Assembly: GCA_015501055.1 (NCBI GenBank)
Contig: JADNYV010000146.1
Span: 30,266-94,265 of the forward strand
Length of the DNA: 64,000 nucleotides
Source: Mucidula mucida
Lineage: Eukaryota; Basidiomycota; Agaricomycetes; Agaricales; Physalacriaceae
Direction of reading: 5' to 3'
Made by a program: the position numbers and the translations under genes. Of this stretch, positions 45,958 to 57,790 are shown one piece after another (position 1 is the stretch's first letter; each line of letters opens with the position of its first letter). The notes beneath the pieces were generated by a model. That model saw only the letters and a program-made list of their open reading frames with translations. It was not told the DNA's origin and searched no databases.

Positions 45958-46919
45958 TCACCGTGACCCCGGAATTGTCTGCACAGTATGCTCCCAAAGC
46001 GCTGCCCTCTGCTCGGCGTTACCGAAATATCTGCTCATCCCAATGTCCTGCCCCTTTGCGCCGATTCGGGCTGACCCTGGTTTGGTGGACAGTAGACCAT
46101 GCCACATGTACTCGCCCGAGTCGGCACCGCTTACCGTCCATGGGTACGCGAGTCCCAGCACGAGCGGCCCCGTCCAGCGGAGGATCGCCGTCGGGGACGT
46201 CTTGAAAGCGTTCGTGCGTACGAACCCTGGTGTTGACTGCACGAAAGAGTGTTTCGGATGTAGCGCAGCGAAACTCTGCATGTATAGTATCAGACCCTGT
46301 AACCCGAAACGGAAACAGAATGAAGTTTGAACACACCTCATTCATCAAGTCGTTATACGTCGGCGTCACGACGCCAACCCTCGCCACCGAATAATTCTTC
46401 TTCATCGCCAAGTCTTCCACGTCAATCTCCGCGCCGACGCCCGCCCCAAGGACCGACAACACCTTTGCGCCCTCCTATTAAACAGCGGCACCAAATCATT
46501 CACAAACTTCCACCTTCCATAATAATTCACCGCCATCTTCCTATCAATCCCCTCCTCCGTCTCCACCCTCCCCTCAAGCGCGAGGTACCCTGGTGACAGC
46601 ACCAGATAATCCACCTTGGGCACCTTACTCCGTATGGCCTCCGCCGCAGCGCCAATCTCCTTCATACTCGTCGCATCGCACTTGACAAACTCGTGCACGA
46701 CAGTAGCATTAGATGGCTTGGGAAAGGACGCGATGATTTCCTTCGCGACACTCTCGTTCCGCCCTACGATGATGATATTCGCCGCCCCGTCTGTGTGCTG
46801 GGCAAAGGCCTCAGCCATGCCGCGTCCGATGCCGGACGTGCCACCGACAAAGTGGGCGTGGTGAGCGCGGAGAGGAGGGTCTTGTTGGATGTGCGGATGG
46901 AGGAGATTGAGGGAGACAT
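45958..46919 (-). CDS. Short-chain dehydrogenase/reductase-like protein
   Basis: Two exons, 46919-46337 and 46275-45958. The nucleotide-binding motif GGTSGIGRGMAEAFAQ follows a leader typical of fungal members (SISSIRTSNKTLL). Then NIIIVGRNE, CDATSMKEI, DYLVLSPGYL in place of the NNAG motif, and MAVNYYGRWKFVNDLVPLF. No canonical YxxxK is evident, so activity is uncertain; many fungal relatives also lack it. Exon 1 is 583 nt and needs two single-base insertions, near 46853-46866 and 46470-46480, to stay in frame. With them the product is 300 aa, normal for the family. I read these as assembly indels. Confidence 0.8.
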
Positions 46920-47719
46920 GGTGAATGGATTGGTAGGATCGACATTGAGGCGGTATTTAAATGCTGCAACGCGTTTTGATTGCCGGATACGCGCGTTCGA
47001 CTTGCCGGCTGCCGACGTTGTGCAGAACGCGTACGAAACCCGTTGTATAGGCTGTGTACTTGAGTAAACCAGCCTGTTTGAGCGCGCGATGAGAGTCCGC
47101 GTTCATCTAGATGCCGTTCATTTGACCACGTAACATAGTTGAACTCCTTTACGGCCCATAAGTACTCTCGTAGCTGGGTGAAGACGCTGAACGTGGCCTG
47201 TCTGGTGGTCAATAGAGCAATTATTACAGGATGATGGAGTTGATAGTAGACATAATTTTGGACCTACGATATGCCAAATCCAGATGTGAGAGAACAGTGT
47301 CGAGCCAGTTCGTCTCTCATTCCGTAGTCTTGAAGTCCTGAAGCCACAAATGTTGACAGATCATTTGCGTTCCCTTCCAACGATCTGTCAGTTCGGCTAC
47401 CTGTCCAGTGTTCATTATCCAGCTCTTATTACACTCTTTTCCATGAGTGAAAGCAGTCCAAGCGCTACCTAGCTTCAAAACGTTTCGACTGACAACTTTA
47501 TTTGCTCTGTTGTCTCAAATTGAATTGACTCACCTCGTTCTACTGTTCAGGTAGCATACGCACACATAGTGCCATGGCAGCAAAGCAAGCTACTAGTTTA
47601 TCGTTCTAGATCGAGACAGACAAACACGTTACAAATGCGGAAGCATCCTCCGTTTGATCGCCCATCATGTCGGAGCCTTCGCCATAATTCTGATCTTTTC
47701 GTTTCTCTACACACTAGCT
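46920..47719. other. Intergenic
   Basis: 800 bp between divergently transcribed genes; no gene or repeat recognised. Confidence 0.5.
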
Positions 47720-49374
47720 ATGGTGCCTTACCTTTCGAACGAGCTCATTGACCAGATCTTCTGCTTTGTACGCCCAAATTTGACTAACCATTATGTTACT
47801 AATCTCCGTAAAAGCTGAACAACGAACAACTCAAGGTGGTGCGCTTTGCCAGCGCCGCGTTCAGCCAAATCGCGGCGCCGTTCCTGTTTGAGAGCCTAGT
47901 GGTGGACTTTTATCAGGTCTTCCGAGAGGTCAAGCGCGATAACAAGCCGTTGTTGGAGTTTATGCAGGCTATCGGGAATGGCAAGGCCAGTCTTGGAAGA
48001 CATATTCGGAGACTGCATGTGGTCACGCCGCTAGGTGCGCATACTCAGGAGGAGCCTGTGAAGACTTTGGGCAGCCGTATGGCCAAGTGGATGAGCAGGA
48101 AGGAAACATTTCAAGAGTAGTGATCAAGGCGCTCGTTGCGGCCGCACCAAAGCTTGTCGCGCTCCGAACTGTGAGGTAGGCCCCGTTCATTTCACCAGAA
48201 ACCTACTAACAGCAGTCGAAGCTGGCAAGGATTCTCGGACTATCGTTTTCTCAGCAATTCCACTCCGGCACTGGGGCCGGTCGTAGCATCAATACTCGCG
48301 CACCCTTATCTACATACACTGTCCTTCACTGGGCATACCCCCACCCTTCCCAAATTACTGCAACATCCAACTCGCCTTGCTAGCCTAGCCTATGACGGAT
48401 TCCATGCCAATACCACTTTGCCTCCCATCATCGCCCAAAGTCCTCAATTAAAGTCATTAGTTGTAATCAATAGGGGCCACCGCACAAGTCTTGGTGATCT
48501 TTTCCCAGGCAAATCGCAGTACTCTCATCTCTGGTTTCTCTCCGTCGACAACGTCGCGTGGACACCCGACGTGATGTCGCGTATGCCCAATCTATCCGAT
48601 CTCGCGACGACGCGTGCGGATATGTCTCCGAGCGTCTGGGAGGCGCTTGACAGGACGCACACCGTACTGCTGTCTGTTTCTCTTCGCGATGTCAGGATTA
48701 CTGATACGTTCTTGGACTACCTGGCATGCACAGAGTACAGGCGCCCTGAAGGCGGTCGTGCGCTAAGCTTTCAGGCGTGCAAGCAGCTTGCTGTGGTGGA
48801 CGATCCACTCAGGGCGAAGCGATTCTGGGAAAATGTCGTGCCCAATATCCGGACGACGCTTGTGTTGCTGAATATCGACTGTGACTATCCAAGCGAGTGG
48901 TGTCTGACCGAAAGGACGCTCAAGGTGCTCATGCAGTGTCACTTTTTGTATGAGATTCGCATGAGTGTGGTTTGGGGAGATATTCGTGAGGAGAGTGTTA
49001 TCGTAGGTTTCATTTTCTCTCAATTTTCTCGTGTGACTAAACACCTTCTTGTGTAGAAAAGGATGTTGGATCAGCTATCGTTTGACGTATGGCCCGATCT
49101 CAAGGTTCTCTCGTTGGCCGCTGTTGCGCTTCCTGCTGCGACGGACGCCGTCAGAAGTCGGCGTCCGATGGCTTCGAGTCCCCATTCATTCCTTAAGGAA
49201 ACTAAGGAGATGAATTTGGCTCTTCAAACTATTGTAGAATCGATGAAGTTTGACGTCTCGAAGGATCTCTCGACGACTCTGCTCAGCGTGGCGATTCATG
49301 CGGGTGGGAAGGGTCCTTACGTCCTACGCAAGTGCAAGGGAAGATCGAAGGAGTTTGAGTTTGTCAAGTGGTGA
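47720..49374 (+). CDS. F-box/LRR-like protein
   Basis: Exon 1, 47720-47767, encodes MVPYLSNELIDQIFCF and splices to LNNEQLKVVRFASAAFSQIA at 47815, which together form an F-box. Later exons start at about 48217 (RSWQGFSDYRFLSNSTPALG) and 49057 (KRMLDQLSFDVWPDLKVLSL). The body has leucine-rich spacing (LPPIIAQSPQLKSLVVINRG; MPNLSDLATTRADMSPSVWE) typical of basidiomycete F-box proteins. Exon 2 needs one extra base near 48113-48119 (FQE then VIKALVAAAPKLVALRT); with it the downstream phase is correct. Presumed SCF adaptor. Confidence 0.72.
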
Positions 49375-51249
49375 TCGCTGCGACTTGTCATATGGTATAT
49401 GCCTCATAATTTACATGTCATTCTAATACTTACAGCACACCGATTAATTTGACGCCTGGTGTTCATTCATTACTACTCTGGATGCGTTCCGACTCGGCAG
49501 CAATCGGTGCTACGTCTAAACAGCGGTATTCTAGCGGATCGACCGCATAACCAACAAAGACTATGGCGGATGATTTATGAGGAGCAATGTGAACCCTTGT
49601 ACGCAGTGTCCAACTACTCACGGAGACTTCATGCATTCATTAGCTCGACTTGTCAATGGCAACCAAGTCTTCGCTCCCTTCGTCCGACTTCCTGGAGATA
49701 TGAGCCCTTGTTAACTGCCTCATCTACACACTGGCCAGATAACCGGCATTGAACATGCCCGCTCGCGCGACTCTTGAAACGGGCTTAGCGCTTCTCACAC
49801 GTGAGCTTAAAGTCGTCTTTTTAAAGAGGGTTTTCATCAGAGATTGCAAGGACTCTTGTCTTCGGGAGTGAACTTGAAGTAAGGAGCAGCGGCCGCTGGC
49901 TCGTAACGCCTCAAGTGGACACGAGTCTGCACAATGACGTCGAGGTATGCAGCAAGTCCTATCATTCATATTATCCTCTAATACGCCAGGCCAGTCGCCG
50001 TTATCAGCAGGCATTTGCTATCGTTGTTGTCTTATCGGCTAGGACAGCGCCGGTGAAGCTACGGGTCCCCGACTGCCTTCGTGTTGCTCTCCTGCCTCCA
50101 ACATCACCACGTTGGATCCTTGTTCCGACAGCGATAAGTTTTCTGTGTAGCACTATTGGTGGTCATGACAAGTGTTTTCCCCCCGCTGTCCTACATTTCC
50201 AGTGCGAATCTTTCTTCCCAAGGACCTGTCTTGTTTCAGTCCCTAGGCTGTGAGACCAGTAGGTTATAATTAACATGGAATACTTCATCACGGCTTGACC
50301 TCCAGAATGTTCTCACCATATTCGGGCTGATCAAAACGGACCAGAGCTGGATGCGAGGCGCGCAATGTAAAGACGCGGTGAAACATAGGACGTGAAGTGT
50401 AAGTACGAATGAGGATGGTATGACGGTGCCTTGAAAACATGCTGAGGAATACAGAGAGGGCTAATGGACCTAGCAAGACTGATCAGACGAGACTCTGCAA
50501 TTGGGAACACGCATTGCCAACTTCCTTAAAACTCGAAGTCGACCAGTCCTTGGAGTTAGGTGCGTCACATTTGAACGTATGAAGCTATCAATTCATACTT
50601 TGTTTGAACAAGCTAACGACATGCGTTTAGGTTCACTCGGCCTTTCATGCTTCCTGCGGCATTACAGCGTTTGCGTTGGTACAGGTGCGCCCGACAAGAA
50701 TAGATTTTCGGGGGGTCCTAATACACTACTGTTCATCAACAGCAATTCATCAGGTGTCAATCCGCGATGTATCCTATCCGATCTAAAGTTTCTTTTGAAG
50801 GTATCGCATTTACTGAACTGTCCTATACTTGGAATGTATTGGGTGCTTCTCGTTAACTGAGTTCTCACTATCAGTGGAGCTGTCACGGCTTGGATGAGTC
50901 TGATACCTTCGTCTATTACGGAATGCCGCGGTTTCTTATCTGAACGTCGCAGAAAAGCAGCCAGCCTGGTGAGTCGATTTTCCCTTTCTGTTTCTGTCTC
51001 AGGGCTTTCGCTGACCAGCACCGCGTCCGTGCTCTCAAGAGCATAACTCAAGATCTCGTCATCGCTACGGCACCACCTTCAAGTTCTCGTCATCGCTACA
51101 GCGTGCGTGCTATCAAAATATGCGGGAAGTCATCACTAGCTGTTGATGGTGGACTGATGCATGAGGCTTCGATTTCGCGACCATCGGATGACGGTTCTGG
51201 TATTATAACTTTACGAAAGACGTGGAGCCCCCCAAAATCGACTGTCGAC
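49375..51249. other. Gene-poor stretch
   Basis: No gene I can support. Frames at 50501-50860 (plus) and 50662-51051 (minus) overlap each other and lack domains. Confidence 0.45.
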
Positions 51250-52669
51250 ATGCCTTTGGTTGCCCAAAATCAGGTCGACGCGCTCACGACTGGCTTCATT
51301 CGAGAGGAAATTGAACTGGCGTTCTATGGTTCGTCGCTTACCTTCTCGCCTAGTACCAAGCGGTAATCTGTTTACAGGATTCTATGCAGCGACAGCGATA
51401 ATGTCAGTTGTCCTTTTGATGTACGTTCATTCATTGCAAACTCTCTACCCCAATACTGACAATACCCACCAGTCATAAAGGCCTACACAACTCCTATGCG
51501 CGGATGGGGCTTTTACTCGTGACGGGCATCATGTTTGGGCTGTCTACGGGACACGTCTACATCTACTCGCGCTTCTGCATCTTTCAGTTCCCTACACTCA
51601 GCTCAGATCCCGCGGGATATAATCCGCCGTGGCTCGAGGCGGAAGTCGAGAAGTTGCTTCGTGATGGGATGATTCTGCGGCGCGTTAGTGTAAGTCCTTG
51701 CGAACTTGGAAGTGAGTGTGTAGATACTGATACGGTGTTAGTACTTCATTAGTGATGCGGTGGTCGTGTGGCGGACGTGGTGCATCTGGTATGATAACCT
51801 TTGGGTGCGCGGGTATCTGGTGCTGGTTTTAGCGGCAACGGGAGGTGTGTGTCGAAGTCCTCCTCGTATCGTGGTCCTTTTTCTGAAGAGACATCGTAGC
51901 TACGTCGATTGCGACTGCTGTGATGGACAGCAAGCTGAACCCGTTGACCTCGAATATGCTCGGCACCTTCTGCCTACTCGTGACCAACTTTAGCACGACG
52001 GTCTTGTGTGCGTACAAGGTCTGGTACGTCAATTTCATACACGTCTACTGTGTTAAGTATGAGGCTCAGTGAGCTGTAGGCAGTACCGACGTTTCATCAG
52101 ATCTGTCTACGAGGGGAGACGTAGAAAGACATTGGTGGAAAACATCCTGCTCATTCTCGTCGAGTCCGGATCGCTGTACTGCATCTTTTGGGTAAGGTAT
52201 TCATTTCAGTTTCGCCATTGTCTTTGAGTCTCACGCTTCTTAAGCTTCTGTTCCTCCTCGGTGACTTTGGCTATTTCGGCAACGGACCACTGGGACGCAG
52301 TTTTGGTCTAGAGTACTTTATGCCTCACTTTTCGGTATGTGTTCTGTCACGGTATCAATCATCAAAGCGCTTGACCTTGAACGCTTTTGACAGGGCATAT
52401 ATGTTTCGGTCATCATACTGGTCGTGGCGCTATCCAACTCGTCCTCTGAAATGATCTTCTCTGTCGTGCAGGAAGGCATGCGAGGCGGGGAGACAAGTCC
52501 CGATGGCCTGGAGAAGATGCGTTTCGCAGCGCCAGTGGGATCTCAGCTGGATGCGTCTTTCACGGCGACGAGGAGGAATGAAGCAACGTCGGTGATTGCA
52601 CTTAGGGAACTTGAAGGAGGGCACGGCAAGCACAATTCCCCTGAAGAGGTACAAAAAGTGGAAGTGTAA
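51250..52669 (+). CDS. Multi-pass membrane protein, seven-helix type common in Agaricomycetes
   Basis: The start at 51250 (MPLVAQNQVDALTTGFIREE) joins through several short introns: GFYAATAIMSVVLLM, ARMGLLLVTGIMFGLSTGHV, YFISDAVVVWRTWCIWYD, VRGYLVLVLAATG, LGTFCLLVTNFSTTVLCAYK, LVENILLILVESGSLYCIFW and GIYVSVIILVVALSN, roughly seven hydrophobic helices. It ends with a polar tail, EGGHGKHNSPEEVQKVEV. The VVVWRTWCIW segment after helix 3 is characteristic of these large, functionally unassigned basidiomycete families (DUF6533/6534-like topology). A receptor-like role is inference only. Confidence 0.7.
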
Positions 52670-53002
52670 GAAGCGGCTTGAGCTCGGAAATATAGTGATA
52701 ATTTCCGTCTCAATCTTGGAGGCATGTAATAGTATCAAATATGGAGCCAGGATAGGCGACTAGTTACTCTGCGCCGACGCGAATCAGTGTGGCGTCAAGC
52801 AATGGCGGTCGCTATGGATCGCGACTGATGAAAAGGGCATCATGCTGCGTTTATCGACTCATAAAGGAGAGTTGGACAGCGATGCTGATTGTGCAACCAT
52901 AAGAAAAGATCACGCTGTCTGTTCAATTTGGATAACTAATGTACATGGATAGAAGACTGCACTGTGTCTGTACATGTAGGTACCCTTGCAAATGTAGTTC
53001 AG

Positions 53003-53039
53003 GAGCATTGTGCGCCTACATGGTATGCGCACGATGCTC
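53003..53039 (-). other. Conserved hairpin downstream of gene A
   Basis: GAGCATTGTGCGC and GCGCACGATGCTC form a 13-bp stem with one mismatch and an 11-nt loop. Equivalents: unit B 55025-55061, C 58677-58716, D 60837-60873 (stem extended to 17 bp). Confidence 0.7.
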
Positions 53040-53262
53040 TCAAGCGTGCCTTATGCAGGCATCGGTGATCCCCAACTCGGGTCGGACGATTCCCATCCTG
53101 TCACGGAAGTGTGTTTCCGGGCCCATAACACGGTGCGACAGTGCTATCCGCCCAAAGACCCAACACCGCGCCTGAAGGAAGCAACTTGAACTCCCCTCCC
53201 ATAACAAGCCTTCGCCTCTCCACCTAGCCGCGCACCGGCCAGCCGCGCTAAACGTAAACTCC

Positions 53263-53751
53263 TCACGCAGCGAGGGGTGGCGGATACCTGCCTTCGAGGA
53301 GCGCGAGGGCTTGTGACCAATTGCGCAAATCGTCCCGCGTGACACCGTTCTCACGACTGATGAAATGTTCTGTGTCGCTGCCCTCGAGGATCGCAAGGGA
53401 CTCTGACCAATGGCGCGAGTCGGTCTGCTCGTCCCGCGTCACCTCAGTGATGGCGGGGAAGGCGTGATGCCCGCGCATGATTTGTTCCCAAATTTCTTCA
53501 CAGTCCTGCTCATCGATGACAACAAACTGCGGCTGTCTGCCCTCAAGAATGTCGAGTGTAAGCTGACGATGGTGGGCAACATATTCGTGGTGGCGACGGG
53601 CAATCTCTTCGGAGAGCGGGAGTTTCTCCAGAGAGTGGATGACGTGTGTTGCTCTGCGTCCGATCCACTTCTGCTCAGCCTGCCGTCCATGACGTCCCTG
53701 GAGGGTACGACGACGCTTAAGGTCTGTAGTGGTGTTGGTAGCTGTGAGCAT
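53263..53751 (-). CDS. LEGR-repeat protein A, unrecognised family, 162 aa
   Basis: The start is the ATG at 53751 (MLTATNTTTDLKRRRTLQGR). A GTG-initiated extension upstream would run through the TATA box and is rejected. N-terminal 35 residues are strongly basic (RRRTLQGRHGR, KWIGRR). Then SLEKLPLSEEIARRHHEYVA and the first LTLDILEGR (residues 65-72). Two further copies of the motif follow: RHWSESLAILEG (113-124) and RNWSQALALLEGR (143-155), 30 residues apart and each preceded by VTRD. No domain, signal peptide or membrane segment. Intronless. Paralogues lie in units B, C and D. The repeated helix-like motif suggests a small repeat protein; function unknown. Confidence 0.6.
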   Translation of the reverse strand: MLTATNTTTDLKRRRTLQGRHGRQAEQKWIGRRATHVIHSLEKLPLSEEIARRHHEYVAHHRQLTLDILEGRQPQFVVIDEQDCEEIWEQIMRGHHAFPAITEVTRDEQTDSRHWSESLAILEGSDTEHFISRENGVTRDDLRNWSQALALLEGRYPPPLAA

Positions 53752-53802
53752 AGTGATGTTCTGATGATAGTATTTGGTAGAGAAGCAGAAGAAAGGAAAG
53801 CA

Positions 53803-53812
53803 GAATATATAC
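53803..53812 (-). promoter_or_regulatory. TATA box of gene A
   Basis: CGTATATATTC, 52-61 bp upstream of the ATG. The same position carries a TATA element in units B (55933-55940), C (59463-59470) and D (61895-61902). Confidence 0.65.
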
Positions 53813-53862
53813 GCCACGAAAAGGAGCTATACTCAGAACGATCAACGATCGGTCAAGTTCAT

Positions 53863-53888
53863 GTTTCGGAGCAGACTCTCTCCGAGAC
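53863..53888. other. Conserved inverted repeat upstream of gene A
   Basis: GTTTCGGAG and CTCCGAGAC around an 8-nt loop, 51 bp or more upstream of the TATA box. Perfect (GTCTCGGAG/CTCCGAGAC) in C (59524-59549) and D (61956-61981), shorter in B (55994-56018). Confidence 0.6.
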
Positions 53889-55304
53889 GAGCAGCACAGC
53901 AATAAACGAGACACCTCCACCAGCGCTGTCGTACCCCATAAGTGAACCATCGCAGCGTAAAGGAATGATGGCATGCCTTTGCACATGTATCCTCTTTGGA
54001 GACTTCTGTCTTTCATCGGCGTCCGGCGGGCGCTTTGAAGCTGTGGCAATATGAGATCCGGATTGTGCTGGATAGAGCGTTGTAGCGCTCCCCGCGAAAA
54101 GACTGACGATAATGAAAAGCGCATGGTCCGTCAACGTAAAAAAGGCGGGAATCGATTTTTGAGGACGCCACCTCGAGCAATCGCGCTCCCATGTACGATC
54201 TGTCCTGCTCGCACATCTGCCGGGGATTTAACTAGCTAGGCAAAGAGTGACACAATCAGCCTCCAAAAGAAGAAAGTCAATATTTGAAGCTAAACATCGA
54301 AACAAGACACTTGCCGGTTTTGCAACAATGGGTCAGGTATATGTTGAGGACCCAACTCTCCAGACTCGGAGACGATTGTTTACCTCAACCAGCCCTGAAA
54401 CCGATAAGGGAACCATCGCAGCAGTCGGAAAATTATAACATGCGGTTTGGTACGTATTCTCTCTCAAAGTTTTTCTTGTTTATCTAGAGAGGATGTGGCA
54501 ATACGAGATGATGATGAGCATGGACAGAGTGCCACATATGATATCGTGCGAAGGAGAAGCGTACCGGGTGACAATCAACGGGAGGCGATCACGTTTTGAG
54601 CGTGTCGCGCAGAGGATGGCGGTAGCGTTAGACCCATGCGAGCAAAAGAGAGAAGGAGATCGAGAAGGAGGCGGGAGAGGGAGAAGACAGCGATGAAGGA
54701 TAACTTGAAGGCTTCTTCCAGATGTGCGAAAGTCGTCGATTGGAATCTATCTATGATTGGTACTAATTCCGAGGTTAAGTACTCTACGTCGAGTCGAATC
54801 AGTGTGGCGTCAACAATCAGCCGCGTTCACTCCGAATAGCGACGAGTGAAAACGACATTATGAGTCAAAAAGAAGAGGCGGGCATAGAGCTGTACGATTC
54901 TGTCTCGCTGAGATTGAGCAATCACATTCAAAGATCATACTGCCTGTTCAAATTGAGTAACTAATGTACATGGATAGAAATCAACTCCGTAGGGACTAGA
55001 TGCGCCCCTGTGGATGTAGCTCGAAAGCATTGTGAGCCTACAGGGTATGCGCACGATGCTCCCGAGCGGGCTGTATGACGGAGACCGATGATCGCCAACT
55101 CGCGTGGGACGATATCCATCTAGTCACGGTAGTGTGTTTCCGGGGCGATAACACCGCGCGAAAGTATCATCCGCCGAAAGACCCAATAGCGCGCTTGAAG
55201 GAAGACCCCAGGCCGACCCCAACCCACAACAAAGTCGTGCATCCCTTCGCCTCTAACCCACCCAAGCCTCGAGGGTGGCAAGGGCCTCTGACCAATTGCG
55301 CGAA

Positions 55305-55874
55305 TCAGCCTACTCGTTGCGTCACCTCCTTCTCCCGAGCCATAACCTGTTCGGTGATGAACATAATGGCCGGTTTCCGTTTGAGAGTGTGAACGGTATG
55401 TACAGTGGAAAATACAATGGCTGGCTTCCGTTTGAGAGTGTGGACCACTCCCTGCATTGGCTTCAATGTTCGATGCCTGCCTTCAAGGATCGCAAGTGCT
55501 TCTGACCACTCGCGTGAGTCGGTCTGCTCATCACGCGTCGCCCCCATCTCAGGGTATCCGCGCTCGAGATTGTCAAGCGCTCGCCAAAGTTCCTCGTAAG
55601 TGTGGAACTTTAACGTCTGCTGCTTGTGGACAATAAGCGGCGTAGCCTGAGGGCGTCTGCCCTCGAGAATGTCGAGCGTAAGCTGACGATGATGGCAAAC
55701 ATATTCTTCTTGGCGCTGGGCGATATCCTCGGAAAGCGGGAGTTTCTCCAGTGAGTGGATGATATCTGATGCCCTCCGCCCTATCCATTTCTGCTCAGCC
55801 TGGCGTCCATGACGTCCTTGAAGGGTACGGCGGCGCTTGAGCTCGATGGAAGTGGTGTTGGTAGATGTGTGCAT
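55305..55874 (-). CDS. LEGR-repeat protein B, 189 aa
   Basis: ATG 55874 (MHTSTNTTSIELKRRRTLQG). Same basic N-terminus as A, then LTLDILEGRRPQ. An insert absent from A follows (KQQTLKFHTYEELWRALDNL), then TDSREWSEALAILEGR. Next are two tandem 17-residue repeats encoded by 55350-55451 (VHTLKRKPAIVFSTVHT, VHTLKRKPAIMFITEQV). The C-terminus reads VTQRVG and stop. One base upstream of this end, the alternative frame reads NE, a TAG, then ADSRNWSEALATLE, so the original protein continued with another motif copy. Intronless; function unknown. Confidence 0.6.
   Translation of the reverse strand: MHTSTNTTSIELKRRRTLQGRHGRQAEQKWIGRRASDIIHSLEKLPLSEDIAQRQEEYVCHHRQLTLDILEGRRPQATPLIVHKQQTLKFHTYEELWRALDNLERGYPEMGATRDEQTDSREWSEALAILEGRHRTLKPMQGVVHTLKRKPAIVFSTVHTVHTLKRKPAIMFITEQVMAREKEVTQRVG
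55350..55451 (-). repeat. Coding minisatellite, two 51-bp units
   Basis: Two 51-bp units in gene B, in frame (17 aa each). The same unit occurs three times in gene D and not in A or C. Confidence 0.85.
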
Positions 55875-56330
55875 GATGATGATAATGTGCTGATGATAGT
55901 ATTTGGTAGAGAAGGGAAAGTGGAGGAAGCAGAATTTATACGCCACGAAAAGGAGCTATATTCTCAGAACGATCAACGATCGGTCAAGTTCGTGTCTCGG
56001 GTTGAGTCTCTCCGAGACGAGCAGCACAGCAATAACGAGACACCTCTACCGCGCTGTCGACCCGTAAGTGAACCATCGCAGCGCAAAGAAATGATGACAT
56101 GCCTTTTTGAGACGTATTATCTTCTCGAGAGACTGCTCTCCTTTATCGGTGTCCTGCTTGCGCTTCGAACCTGAAATCCGCAAGGCTTGTAGCGTTTATC
56201 GCTCGCGCCAGCTCCCAACGACAAGACTGACGGTCCTGCAAAGCATATGGTCAGCGGACGAAAATGGTGCGAATCGGCATCTTTCAGAAGAACACAGCCT
56301 CAAGCATCACGATCGCGCTCCCATCTACCG

Positions 56331-57176
56331 CCGTCTGGAGTTACACTTCTGCGACCGACTCATCCACCTGCAGTCGTCTATGATCAATACTGAAAATGAC
56401 ATCATCAAGACCGCCACACCTGTACTTTTGTTGCTAGAGGACATGATGGTCTATCGGGCCAGAAATATCAGGCTAATGCAAGAGATGGAACAAGTTTCTT
56501 CACCAGAAGGGAACCACGAAGCGGGACGTCACCGTCATGTTTTGCAAACGCGGTAATCCTTTCAATATTGGCCGGAATCGCAACCTCCTGAAAGTTACCT
56601 TACGGGAAAAGTTTTAATAATGCGCTGGCGAGGCCACACCGTCAATCCAAAGGTGCCGCAACCGGGTTCAGTACCTAGAGAGGCAAGTCAGTATTGGTAA
56701 ATTTACATCGAAACAAAGTACCTACCGCTCTTGGACCCAGAAAGCTAACCAGAAATCTAGAGGCAGGTACCTGCAGAGTCAATGACTAGTATTGTCCCCG
56801 GTCGACATGTTAAGAACAGCACGTTGATGAAAATCAAGTCTCAAGGCAGCCGTCAGATCGGCACTGGGGAGCTCGTATACTTACATTGGAGAATGCATAG
56901 AGCCAGATATTCATTGCGGCGTGAGCAAAATTTCATGTTCTTCGACTCCTCTGCCGCCATTGTCTCGTCGAACATTTCACACTGGTACCTGTGCTGGAGG
57001 AAGGCTCAAAGAAAATCAACGCCAAGACTGTTTGCACAGATCAAAAATCAAACCAAAGTTGGGTAGATATAATACACTTCGCGGAATCGGTGTATAGTGA
57101 AACACATACAGTGTCAGAACAACTAGTCGTTAAACATGAGCAAGGCGGGAGAGCTAAAGGAAAGAAGAGCTTACCT
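56331..57176. other. Sequence between unit B and the PP28-like gene
   Basis: A plus-strand frame near 56330-56556 (RRLELHFCDRLIHLQSSMIN) looks protein-like but has no clear start, partner exon or domain. Nothing else is supported. Confidence 0.35.
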
Positions 57177-57790
57177 TTATCTCAGACCAGCCGCCGCCTT
57201 CTGCTTGGCCGCCAATTCTGCAGCTTTAGCTACGGACAAAGTCAGAGTTGGCTTGACCACCAGAAAATGACACACCTTCCGCTTCATTGCCTGGACAGCC
57301 TCACGCTCGGCTTTAATCTTTGTTAGACGCCCAAGATCGGCTTTGGCCTGGTCGGTTTTACCGGCAACGTGCATCTGGGAAGAGCTCAATAACCACAGAA
57401 GTGTGAAGGCCAGGAAAGCAATCAAGCCATTGTTACACACCTCTCGCGCCTCGATAGTTCTCTTGGTGCACCCAAGTCGGAAATGTTCACTTTCTTCTGG
57501 ACGTGATTCGGGTTTATGAGATCCTGGTCCTCTTCCTTCTGGTCGAGAGCTTTGGTCTTTTGCTTTTCGGCGGCACTTCATCGGATTCCTCCTTCTCCTT
57601 CGTCGTCAGAGTTCTCCTCGTTCTCTCCAAAATCATGTCTTTGCTGTGGACACGATGAGCCACATTTTAGCACCGCAGCACACCATTCACACCTAAAGTC
57701 GCGCCCACCGCCTCGTTTATGCTTATATTGCCTACTCGTCAGCAAGGAAACAGACAGAGATAGATAGATCTGACCTGTTCCGCGGACCAT
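57177..57790 (-). CDS. PDAP1/PP28-family phosphoprotein
   Basis: The start at 57790 (MVRG) leads after a 5' intron to QYKHKRGGGRDFR. Then an acidic segment, NEENSDDEGEGG, and AAEKQKTKALDQKEEDQDLI, NPNHVQKKVNISDLGAPREL, SRRER. After an intron come MHVAGKTDQAKADLGRLTKI, KAEREAVQAMKRK, and a last exon AKAAELAAKQKAAAGLR. This is the casein-kinase-substrate PP28 pattern (NPN..., LSRRERE, MHLAGKTDQAKADLARL). Function in fungi is poorly known. Frame needs single-base corrections near 57785 and near 57570-57590, so it is either mis-assembled or degenerate. It sits between duplication units B and C. Confidence 0.7.

Larger units (their letters stand above)
52771..54770. repeat. Segmental duplication unit A
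   Basis: First of four imperfect direct repeats. It starts with a shared CGAATCAGTGTGGCGTCA segment and then GGATAACTAATGTACATGGA near 52930. It contains a 3' hairpin, a minus-strand gene, a TATA box, an upstream hairpin, and at its right end the last codons of a PPR-like gene (MRAKERRRSRRRREREK, 54636 on). Confidence 0.8.
54780..56330. repeat. Segmental duplication unit B
   Basis: Second unit, about 2.0 kb after unit A by the hairpin positions. It keeps the shared left edge (GAATCAGTGTGGCGTCAACAA near 54796), the GTACATGGATAGAA segment, hairpin, gene, TATA and upstream inverted repeat. The divergent PPR-like gene is not recognisable on its right. Confidence 0.75.

Noticed and set aside
53752..53817. 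GTG-initiated N-terminal extension of the array proteins (reading MAYIFCF or MAYKFCF)
   Set aside because: The extension translates straight through the conserved TATA box, and GTG starts are not expected for fungal nuclear genes. The downstream ATG is conserved in all units.
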